From positions 1-64,000 of the forward strand of contig JAJEKV010000109.1 in assembly GCA_021234155.1 (NCBI GenBank): a stretch of DNA of 64,000 nt, read 5' to 3'. The notes beneath the pieces are model-generated. The model was not told the origin of the DNA. It made no database searches and saw nothing but the letters and a program-made list of their open reading frames with translations. A program made the translations under genes and the position numbers. Positions 1-9,370 of the stretch are shown here, piece by piece. The DNA comes from Isoetes taiwanensis. Its lineage: Eukaryota > Streptophyta > Lycopodiopsida > Isoetales > Isoetaceae. Numbering within the stretch: position 1 is the first letter of the stretch; every line of letters starts with the position of its first letter.

Positions 1-1368
1 TGCTAAAGCCAATGATTGGAAACCCATGGATGAAGCCCGAAGACATGTTTGAAGCATTGGTCACGACTTAAAAGTCCCAATCGCGAGGGGCTCGTGTCAA
101 GGAATGGGTAGCTTCATGGAATTCCTCAAAGAAGCGGCGTTTGGATCCACAAGAACATCATTGCGGATCTCAATGCCGCGTCGGTTGGAGGTAATTAAAA
201 TGCTTTGCATCAGGGAAGCTCTAGTGGAGCGGGCCTAGCAAGCCCCACTTTTCTTTGGAGAATCACATGAACACATCAATCTTTGTTGATCCCATGCCCG
301 TAGAGTAGTGGATGTGATACACCTTATTGAGGAGAAACCAACACATGCATGCGTATCAAATCAAAATCAACGGAACACAACACTTCCAAGATGATGAGCT
401 ATCTCGGTGGATGGGTTTTCAAGGGCAAAAAGATAGGCAGAGACGTATGAGATGGCTCAAAGATACATACGCTTCAAGAGCCCAGCATCCCACCTTTGGC
501 TACATCCATTGGACTTGCATATGAAGTTGCTAGCTCTAGTGGGGATACCATAGGGCCAATGGTGATTCTACCTTTCATGAATGGAGAGACACTTGCACAC
601 TTGTTTGACTATTTACCTAATAACTTGTCACGTTTTTAGAAGATGGTCAAATGCAATTGCTAGAGCGCAAGAAGAACCCCACAAACACATAGGCTGAACT
701 TAGGAGCAAAATCACGAGTTGTATATCCCGATGTTCGAGGAGATAGCTCTTGCCCTAGCGGGGAAGGTGTCGTTGAGATCCACAAAGGCCACTTCACTCA
801 CACAAAGCTTAATTGCAAGAGAGTCAAATTACATTTTGATGATGAGTACCAAAATGTGTGGGTGGCCATTGGTGATTGGGACAATGCAATTCATTTTCGT
901 AAAAGAGCGTCGTCCCCTTGTTGAAGTGTCGGGGTTCTTACTTTTCGGATGGACAAGCAAAATATCCATGGTTAGAGGAAAGCGTGTTTGAGAAATCAAA
1001 GGATGATGATCGTGTATGGGGACCACGAAATTCATGATGTCTATGCATTGGGATATATTTATGAGATGCTTGGATTTCGATTGCAAGCTATCTACGACGA
1101 ATGGAGTGGTTTAATAATAACAACAATGCCCAATGGATTAATCCAACCCATATGTACCAACGGCGTCTTGACAAGTTGGAGGAGCAAAAACAAGAATGAT
1201 GTGCCTACGTGGAAGACGTATTCTCATCCGCGACCCAAAGCTTCTGAAGTTGTTGAAGCCTTACAAAGTGTTGGAATATCTTCTACCATGGTTGTGAGAC
1301 AAAGGCGACACATGAAGTGCATGGATGCCTTGGAGATGTCAAAATTGTTGTTGTCACAACTCAAATAA
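1..1368 (+). pseudogene. Degraded coding region, probable transposon-encoded protein
   Basis: Protein-like stretches occur in shifting frames on the plus strand: one near 500-640 with a segment reading PMVILPFMNGETLAHLFDYL, one near 740-900 (VKLHFDDEYQNVWVAIGDW), and one near 1098-1192 with an NNNNN run followed by WINPTHMYQRRLDKLEEQ. No single frame is open for more than about 125 codons. I recognise no catalytic motif. Its place inside the CACTA-like block suggests a transposon gene, but frames may also be broken by sequencing error. Confidence 0.35.
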
Positions 1369-1560
1369 TGAATACAATATTGTATATCTTGCCATGTTTA
1401 AGAGTATTAAATTTTTTTAATTGTCTAATAACCAAATATATAAAGACACTTTTAATTATTCAAATCCCAATGTTTTGTAATGAACTTCCCATGTTGCTAA
1501 CATTTGTTGCTTTCCTACTATGTTATTCATCGTGACTCCATATAAATAACTTGCAAGTTT

Positions 1561-3298
1561 TTGCACATGTCCGGCAACCATGGGATCAAGACGCGATGGC
1601 ATATCTATTGTTCACAACTTTACTTCTCGCGTGGCTTGGTAGCCTTCTTGATGACCCTAAACCTCGCAAAGGCCTTTAAGAGGCGAGAAGTTGGTCGCTT
1701 AGGTTTAGCTCAAGCACCACATACCTCCACCATTGTGTGGATTTGGTATGGATTTTTCTAGGATAAAATGTAAGTTAACCATTTATTTTTTACGTTCTAA
1801 TGTTTTTTAAATGTAGCGTGTAAATGCGGTTCGTCCTTCTTTTCCTATGCATAATGTTAGCGTTAAGTGGTTATGGGCGGATCTTCTTCTCATCACCACC
1901 ACCTTGGCAGAAGAGACGGAAAAAGGACCTCGCATCCAGCAGGAAGAAGGCGAAGCGGGGAACTTCAGAGATATCAACGAGGCGATAACCACGAAGATAG
2001 GTGGAATGCCTTGCAATTGGGATGTAAGCCGCCGAAATGGAGATTGCGCGCCCGGTACATTGAACAAAGTAGGCGGAGGTCTGGCCCCCATGACCCTCCA
2101 CGTCATAGCTCATACACTCCTTGAAATTCAATCTTGGGGCCGTTCCCCGAGCACGAGGAGAATGAACCCCCAAAGGAGGCGCCCGCAAGTAAATCCCACG
2201 TCGGAGTGGACGCAATTCCTCTTCAAGCTCTGTTAAAGATCGCGTGCACCACACGCACCACCTCCCACGAAGGCATCTCTTTCAATATGAGTGAGTTCAT
2301 CTTGAATTATGCCCTTTTTTGTTCACTAACACATATTCATATGTTAGTCGTATGTTGAGTGTAGTAGCAAGAAGTTGCCGCGCCACAACACTGCAGATGG
2401 CGACAATTTTTGGAAGATGGCTAATAATGTCACAAATAGCGTTTGCCATAACGTCCACAAGGGTGAATGGAACTCGGGAGCCTATGATGAGGAAAAAGAG
2501 AGGATCAAGGAGATTTTAGAAGCAGAATATCCCGAGCTCAAGTCAGGAGAGATCTCATGGAGGGAGCTTTGTTCAAAGCGGGGTAAACATGTTAAATCCA
2601 CCCAGTGTATTAGGCTCTTTCGTTCTTCATTATAACCTCATTGTACTCATATTTTATTTATATTTTGCGGAGGTGTCGGAAGAAGCGGTGAAAAGCTCTT
2701 GCCAAAGCTCTGAGGAGTCCCGATAGAGGAAGGTACCGCGACCTATCAGTTGACTAATGAGGCATTTCAAGTACATCATCTCTCCATGAGTCGTATAATT
2801 AGATGATGCCATGTGGACTAAGTCCTTGTATTGCATTGTAGTGTTTGAAGGCCAACATATTATCAAAGAAAGGGAAGCTAGAACAAAGGCAAATTTGACG
2901 GGCCAGGTACGACGAAGCAAGTGGCAGCCATAGTGCCAATAAGACTAGATGCAGCGGTTATGGCTTTACGGATAAGCTATTTGTAAGTATAAATTTGGTT
3001 TATAATGTAGGTTCTCGAGTTGAACACTAACATTAGTTTTGGTGCTCATTCTCCTTAGGCGTCATTTCTTTGGTCGCCCTTTGCGCTAAAGATGAGCGAA
3101 AGGGCCTTCAAACAAGGCAGGTCATGCGGCCATCGCGTCGCAGACTATTTGGCGTGAAAAGGGGGATGAAGTGTGTATCATTCATTAGATAATTATTTGT
3201 GACTACAATGAACTAATTGTTGCGATACAATATAATGCGAAAATGAAGACGAAGCCAATGAAGAAGAAGAAGAAGAAGAGCAACAACTAAAGACTTAA
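1561..3298 (+). pseudogene. Second degraded multi-exon ORF of the CACTA-like element
   Basis: Two plausible introns are visible: GTAAGT at 1770 with an AG acceptor at 1815-1816, and GTAAGTATA at 2983 with CTCCTTAG ending at 3058. Exonic sequence at 1816-2240 and 2360-2635 reads as a polar protein with many Glu and Lys residues, including EEKERIKEILEAEYPELKSG. The last coding piece (3242-3298) is a very acidic tail, NEDEANEEEEEEEQQLKT, then TAA. AT-rich untranslated sequence follows to about 3730. No domain is recognised. Polar proteins with acidic tails are common in second ORFs of plant DNA transposons, so a DNA-binding accessory protein is a guess. Confidence 0.35.
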
Positions 3299-3734
3299 TA
3301 TATTTTTGAAATGTGCAAATTACATTGTGAAATATATTAATTGAATTCAATTTAAATTTTTTATGCTTTGTTCTTATTATTTGTGATTTTTTTGTTATGT
3401 TAATTTTATGCTTTCGATTCTATTTTTTATTCTTAGATTTATTAAACATTTAATTACATATTAAACAATAATGCTTATCTACCATTAATATAATTTAATC
3501 AATATTTGTTTCTATTTTTCGAATTTTTAAATTTTTAAATATTTATTCTCGATTTATTTTGTTCATATTTAATATTTATTAATACTATTAATATTATTGA
3601 TAATATTAATATTAATAAATATTACTAAATATTTATTTATATTAAATATTTGTTAATTTTGCATATGAATATTAACCGGTCAGTTAAATCATATTGAATA
3701 ATATTAAATAAATATTTTTTTTTATCAAAATTCT

Positions 3735-4260
3735 TTAATCGCCGTTGAGCGGCGTTATGCTGTGGGTGGCATGCGTCGCCGCGTCGTTGAGCGGCGTCGT
3801 CTAACGATGGCGCCGGGCCAGCAAGAAACGACCGCGCGGCGGGCGGTGTCCGGCCGCGCCCGACAGCGTCGTTGAGCGGCGTTCCACCGCAGGCGACCGC
3901 GTCGGCGCTTCTGGCGGCGGCAGCGCCATATTTGGGCGGACGCATGATGGCGTGTACTTTTAAAATCGTTGAGCAGCGTTGCGAGTCATCTGCCACGCCC
4001 GGTACGGCCGCGGCGGCGCGATCACTCACAGGAAGCGATCTTGGCGTGGGCGACCCGTGATATGCGCAGCGGCGTTGAGCGGCGTCATGTAATGTAAAAA
4101 AGCGCGCCTTGATTCGCGGCGCATATAGCGGCGCATAAGCGTCGTATGCTCGGCGCTCCGACGTCGAAATAGGCGTCGTTTATCGGCGTTTCGGCGTCGA
4201 TCATCGGCGATGGCAACGGCGATGCGGACGTCGTAATAGACGCCGTAACGAAACTTTGGT
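3735..4260. repeat. GC-rich subterminal repeat region of the CACTA-like element
   Basis: The 11-mer GTTGAGCGGCG occurs at 3744, 3786, 3871 and 4074, with a one-base variant at 3968. From about 4100 to 4245 it gives way to GGCGTC/GACGTC/GGCGAT blocks in both orientations. GC content jumps sharply from the AT-rich sequence before it (3300-3730). Clustered short motifs of this kind next to a CACTA terminus are the usual transposase-binding subterminal repeats. Confidence 0.6.
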
Positions 4261-4373
4261 TTTTGTAGTGGGGCCGATTATTATTCTTACCTGCAGTCAT
4301 AAGAGTATGGTTGACGAAGGTAGCTACTCCATTTCTATAGCCAGATATTATGATATTTCACCTACAATGTTGC

Positions 4374-4643
4374 ATGGTTAATCTCCTTGGCAGAGCAGGA
4401 TGCCTAGATAGTGCAGAGACATTAATGAATAGCATACCCTTTCAACTCGATGCTTGTCTGTGAACAACATTTCTTGGATCTTGCGAAACTCATGATGCTT
4501 TTGGACAAGGAAAGTGCATAGGCATACATGTTCTTAGTTTCAATACCTCCAGTTCTGCAACCTATGTACTTCTGTCCAATCTTTATGCAGATGTTGGTTT
4601 GACAGAAAAAATGATGATTCAACAATTGTTTGCCAATAACTAA
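4374..4643 (+). pseudogene. PPR protein E-motif fragment (PLS/DYW-class), broken by TGA
   Basis: Translation from 4374 gives MVNLLGRAGCLDSAETLMN, then a proline-containing linker, a LGSCETHDAFGQGK segment and SSSATYVLLSNLYADVG. This is the C-terminal E-motif region of plant pentatricopeptide-repeat proteins of the PLS class (family pattern: LLGRAG.L.EAE..I..MP, then LL.AC..H....G, then YVLLSN.YA..G). These proteins act in mitochondria and plastids, mostly as RNA-editing specificity factors. A TGA at 4461-4463 sits where the family has the conserved Trp before T-x-L. Upstream PPR repeats are not recognisable and no DYW domain follows, so this is a 3' gene fragment left beside the transposon end. 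Confidence 0.75.
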
Positions 4644-4689
4644 CTAAAGACATAAGATGCATTCCTCATGCTAAGTCTTAAGGTTTAAT

Positions 4690-4833
4690 TCTGGGAAGGG
4701 ACTCGCAATAGACACAAAACCGGCCGATGCAGAAAAGGTTGTCTACTTGTTTTTTCCTCTTATGTATCTCCTCTATGTTCCCTTATCTGCTATCATTTCA
4801 TCATGTGGTAGCTTATTCAATTTTGTCTAGATA
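4690..4833. repeat. Mosaic junction: two short repeat-derived pieces
   Basis: Sequence 4690-4722 (GGGAAGGGACTCGCAATAGA and following) matches 9368-9402 inside the right palindrome arm, in the same orientation. Sequence 4729-4833 is an inverted copy of 14909-15014. The junction lies just outside the left palindrome arm and ties three distant places in the window together through rearrangement. Confidence 0.6.
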
Positions 4834-7635
4834 CATGCATGTGTGTGTTTTTTCCATTTTTCCTCTATTGGAATTGGCTATTTAGCTTGCATTGACTCCT
4901 CTCTACTATGTAGAGATATGTCCTTTGTTCTCTAAAGTGGTTTCACATAGTTTTGAGGCTTTTCTGGTCAAAGGGGCTCCATACTTATTTACTTCCCCAT
5001 CTCTCAAGGGTTCTTGGACTTCTGGATACATTGTCTAGGATTTATGGTTTGGAGATCTTGTGGCATGTTTTGCGTGGAGATGCGTTGTAAATTGTATAGG
5101 GTTCTTTAACATCATCATATTTGTTGAATGGCTTATTTGTGTGGTGCCTTCAACCTAACATGGTTTAACATGCATTGTTTTGTGACAATTGATGCGCATG
5201 CGTGCACCGGCATAATGTTTTATATGGCACCTTGGTGGGGTTCTAAATTCATAGTTAGCCTCTCTTTGATAAGTTGGATTGGAATCTATTTAGGATGATG
5301 GGGATGCCTTTATTCTGTGAAGTGCCTTCGGATGGTTCTAGCTTTCTTCTTGTTTTCCATGAGGTGCCAATTTTCCTTATTCCGTTTGTCTCTCGGGAAC
5401 GAGAACACTTTATATCTTGCGGGGATTTTTTACGTTCTTAGGGAACATTGAAGGTGCTTGGCGTAAGGTAATTTTATTGTTTGTTGATTTCATTTGGGGA
5501 TGAGGACTTTTTTAGCTTCTTTTGCTAGAGTTGTTTGGGATACATTCGGTGGCCGCTTACAATACGTTATTGGGTTCATTATGTCATTTGGGTGATTTCT
5601 CCAGTAATGTTCTTCCGTAATTCTGATTTTTGATGCTATTGACATGGGTTGTATGTTGCAACTTTGGTCAGATCTTTGTGGGCTATGGTGGACCTTATGG
5701 ACATTGAGCTTTGAGTATCGAGGGGGAGCATGTCTTCTTTTTCTTTGATGAGCTTCATCGAATATTTTCTTCGTTCTTTGCTCGCCCTAGTTCTTGTTTC
5801 CTCTATTACGGGTCTCATAGTGCTTCTCTTAGGGATATATATTTGGCTTTTCACATCTTTGCATTGCATACTTCTTTTACATATTTTCTATTGGTTTACT
5901 GATCATTGGCTCTATCTCAAATTTGTTTCTACACCATTTTTCCATATATGCATGTATTGGGTTGTCATTTTTTGCATTGAGATTTGCAAATGGATTTGTC
6001 TAGTATCTGTTTTTACTTTTTGATGCGAAGTTCTTGTTACATTTTGCTACCCTTTGGTGGGACATTTTGCTTCATACTTGGTTTTAAAGCATTTCCTTTG
6101 TTGTCCTGGTACTCTTGACCTCTTGATATGTTATGTTAGGGATTTGTCATCTCTAGATACATTTTCCACGTGACAATATGTAGTTGTTGTGTTCCCATTA
6201 CCCATTTCATCACTTGGTTATTGGACTCACCTCGTTACTCCTCCCCGAACCTTGGCACTCTCAACCTCCATCTCCTCGATATCCTTGGCCGTAACTTTTA
6301 CCTTTGACTTGGTTTTCACAATTTGACCTCCTCCCTTCAAGCATCAACATCTTACCATTCTATCGACTTGGGTCTCTTTTACCTAGATCCGCGATGTCTT
6401 CCGGCTAGGAACAGCATATGCGACCCTGCAGGATGTGCTCGTGCTCTGTGATTGCTTGATTTCCCTTCTGTCCCCTTGTCTGGTGCTTGCCTCTTGCCAT
6501 TAGACTGCTCGACTTCAGACATTGGTATACTTTGTTTTTATTCTCTGGTTTAGGGCATATTTTTAAATCGGTCTTTATGCATTTGACATCTTGAAATGGA
6601 ATTAGAGGTTACATTGGAATTGTTTTCTTTGGGCAAATTGCATTTAGGACATTGTTGGGTCTCTTATCTATGCGCTTATTCACACCTGGTATCTAGTTTC
6701 CTATTGGGTTTTTATATTTTGGCGATGTTCCTTCATGGAATCTATTTTGCTAGACGTCAAATTTCTATTTATCACGGTTTTTTCTTCCACCCACTGGGTG
6801 ACGCTTTTTCTCCACTCTTCGGGTGATGCTATCTTCTCTTTTTCATGTATTGTTGATTTTCCTCATTACTAATCGCTCACATCGCTTTGAGTGCTCGTTG
6901 TTGTGCAGCTTGCCGCTTCCCCGTCATGCACGTTCATTCGGCCTTATCCTTAGGTGTTCTTTTATCATTTCAACGGGCGTTCTTCTTTTCTAACATGTTC
7001 CTTTCAATAGTCCTTGTGTTTTTGGTTCCTTTATCATGTCCACTACTGTGTTTTTGCCTTAGTATTTCAGACCCTCCATATGGCCCTAGCTTTATTTATA
7101 CGCTCTTAACTGGCGTGCTCTTTCTTTTTCGTTATCTCATGTTGACATTTTTATCCGCCGTTCCAAACGCGATCAACTTGCCCGCGGTCATACGGTTTCT
7201 TTAGCCCGTTTGACCTCGCTCGCATGCCCCGTCACTATTCTTCCACGTTTGATCTCCACCGGTTCTTACCATCTCCTCGATCCTCCGGCGAGCGGGCCTC
7301 TTTTTTCGCCTCTCCCTCTTCTTTGGCGCCCTTTATCTATTCGACTGCCTCGCTTATGGTGGAGGGATTGCCTTTGGCTATAGGCTTGGACCCGTCTCTT
7401 TATGGTATGCATTGTTACGCTTTCGTCCGCGTGGCGGGGCTTGGCGAAACCGCCGCGAGGTTCCATATGATGCGGCTTCGTGCTCCGCGGCCAAGGCGAT
7501 CCTCGCGTCTTCTCACTCTTCATGTGCTTCGCCGACCCCGTCTCAACATTTGGAGGTTTCAAGTAGCCGGTTGGGCTTGTAGTTAGGAAGTTCTCACGGT
7601 AGTGGCCTGGTTTTGTGTCTATTGGAGTCCCTTCC

Positions 7636-7770
7636 CTGGAATCGCTGTCGATCCGGAGCCATCGGATCGCCATTCCGGGAGGAACGAGCCACTATATAAG
7701 GCTCTTTCCCCTTCAGCAAGGTTATCGGCGTCTTCTCCTGCGAGCTTCCTTCCTTCTCAGAGCTTCCCCC
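7636..7770 (+). promoter_or_regulatory. TATA-containing cassette, copy 1 (left arm)
   Basis: ACTATATAAGGCTCTTTCCC at 7691-7710 looks like a TATA box with a pyrimidine-rich start region, followed by GGTTATCGGCGTCTTCTC. The same cassette occurs at 9230-9370 and 18455-18590 on the other strand. It may be the core promoter of the repeat family. The motif also resembles the TATATAAGG core of plant rDNA promoters, but nothing else here looks like rDNA. Confidence 0.4.
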
Positions 7771-7878
7771 CCCATCATACCTTTCGGGGGACACGTCATT
7801 TCATGTTGTTCACTTTGCATTTACTATAATAATGTTTTTGCATCACTATCATGTCATTTTTCATATGTTGTTTTATTT

Positions 7879-8080
7879 CCACCTTGAGGGTGATGCTATT
7901 TATTTCCACCTTGAGGGTGATGCTATTTTTTCCACCTTGAGGGTGATGCTATTTTTTCCACCTTGAGGGTGATGCTATTTTTTCCACCTTGAGGGTGATG
8001 CTATTTATTTCCACCTTGAGGGTGATGCATACTTAATTGCCACCCACCTTGGGTGATGCTTTTCCACCTTACGGGTGCTG
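7879..8080 (+). repeat. Tandem array of about 26-bp units, left arm
   Basis: CCACCTTGAGGGTGATGC followed by a short T/A-rich spacer is repeated at 7879, 7906, 7932, 7958, 7984 and 8011, with two degenerate copies at about 8044 and 8064. CCACCTTGAGGGTG is itself partly self-complementary. Related single units occur near 6785-6830. Confidence 0.9.
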
Positions 8081-8375
8081 ATTTTTATGTTCTAATTTGC
8101 TCTTATTTGCGGGGGTTGATTGTGCGGCTTGCCTTGTCCATGCCATGCATGTTAGTTCTTTCTAACCATTTACGGGTATTTTTAGGGTTCTTTTGAGTTC
8201 TTCGCGGTTTTTCGCGATGCTTTGGGGTCCTGCTTTTTTGACCGCCATCGACCGTCTCCTTCGTCTCTCCGGCTTCCGCCATCTTACGGGGTCTTGCTAG
8301 ATTTGTGTTCGCCCGGCACATCATCTTTTTCTATTCTCCGGGCAACACATTCGGGCTTCTGCCGTCCTCTCGGGA

Positions 8376-8633
8376 GTCCTGCTATTTTTGGGTTACCCGT
8401 CCCTCCATCTTCTTGGTTTCCGGGCATCACATTCAAGGTTGTTGGCGACCATTTCTCATTAGGGTTTTCCTCGAAAACCCGAAAAGGGCGAGTTTTTTAT
8501 CGGTGAGAAATTGTCGCCATTGCCCTTCTATGTTGCTGTGCCCATTCTTTTATGGGGTAGTCCGATATTGTGCCTATGGTGGTCGGCTACCCCTCTCTAT
8601 TTTCAAACCATTGTATCTGCTTTGCTGTGATGA
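8376..8633. other. Asymmetric spacer of the palindrome
   Basis: About 260 bp separate the two arms and have no inverted counterpart. The spacer carries an unremarkable open frame and no feature I can name. It ends close to CTGTGATGACCCCAGA (near 8625-8640). Confidence 0.6.
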
Positions 8634-8945
8634 CCCCAGAGGGCGGAAGCCCGAATGTGTTGCACGGAGAACGAAAAGATGATGTCTTTGGCGAACACAA
8701 ATCTAACAAGACCCCGAAGATGGCGGAAGCGAGAGAGCGAAGAGAGGCGTGTCGATGGCGAAGTTGAAAAAGCAGGACCCCCAAACGACCGCAAAAAACC
8801 TGCAGCAACTCAAAAGAACCCTAAAAATACCCGTAAATGGTTAGAAAGAACTAACATGCATGGCATGGACAAGGCAAGCCGCACAATCAACCCCTGCAAA
8901 TAAGAGCAAATTAGAACATAAAAATCAGCACCCGTTGGTGGAAAA

Positions 8946-9126
8946 GCATCACCCAGCGGGTGGCAATTAAGTATGCATCACCCTCAAGGTGGAAATAAAT
9001 AGCATCACCCTCAAGGTGGAAAAAATAGCATCACCCTCAAGGTGGAAAAATAGCATCACCCTCAAGGTGGAAAAAAATAGCATCACCCTCAAGGTGGAAA
9101 TAAATAGCATCACCCTCAAGGTGGAA
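8946..9126 (-). repeat. Tandem array of about 26-bp units, right arm
   Basis: GCATCACCCTCAAGGTGG is repeated six times with A-rich spacers, preceded by one degenerate unit (GCATCACCCAGCGGGTGG). Copy number equals that of the left arm. Confidence 0.9.
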
Positions 9127-9229
9127 ATAAAAACAACATATGAAAAATGACATGATAGTGATGCAAAAAACATTATTATAGTAAATGCAAAGTGAACAAC
9201 ATGAAACAGGGCGTGTCCCCCTCGAAAGG

Positions 9230-9370
9230 TATGGGGGGGGGAAGCTTCGAGAAGGAAGGAAGTCTTTGTGGAGAAGACGCCGATAACCGTCTTTAAGGGA
9301 AAGAGCCTTATATAGTGGCTCGTCCCTCCTTGAATGGCGATCCGATGGCTCCGGATCGATGCGATTCTCG
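9230..9370 (-). promoter_or_regulatory. TATA-containing cassette, copy 2 (right arm)
   Basis: This is the minus-strand equivalent of 7636-7770; CTTATATAGTGG at 9307-9318 is the reverse complement of the TATA-like core. GGAAGGGACTCGCAATAGAC just beyond it (from about 9369) is the piece that also appears near 4690. Confidence 0.4.

Larger units (their letters stand above)
1..4270 (+). mobile_element. 3' portion of a CACTA (En/Spm-like) DNA transposon
   Basis: The block ends at 4270 with TTTTTGTAGTG, the reverse complement of the CACTACAAAAA terminus of plant CACTA elements. Just inside the end is GC-rich sequence full of short repeated motifs (CGTTGAGCGGCG; GACGTC/GGCGTC blocks), as expected of the subterminal repeats that bind CACTA transposase. 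Further in lies a degraded intron-containing gene on the same strand. The 5' terminus is outside the window, so length and target-site duplication cannot be checked. I assign the superfamily from the terminus and subterminal structure, not from a recognised transposase domain. Confidence 0.6.
4883..8375 (+). repeat. Left arm of a 7.2-kb inverted repeat
   Basis: Sequence from TAGCTTGCATTGACTCC at 4883 to about 8375 is the reverse complement of 8634-12096, with scattered differences. No conserved protein domain is apparent; open frames here are long only because the sequence is T-rich on one strand. Internal landmarks mirrored in the other arm are CCACCCACTGGGTGA (near 6787), a TATA-like ACTATATAAG (7691) and a tandem array of CCACCTTGAGGGTGATGC units (7879 on). 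I do not recognise the repeat family; a long-terminal-repeat or foldback origin are both possible. Confidence 0.85.

Noticed and set aside
7686-7710. RNA polymerase I promoter of an rDNA spacer (TATATAAGG with nearby tandem repeats)
   Set aside because: No 18S, 5.8S or 25S sequence is nearby and the G-rich start context is missing.
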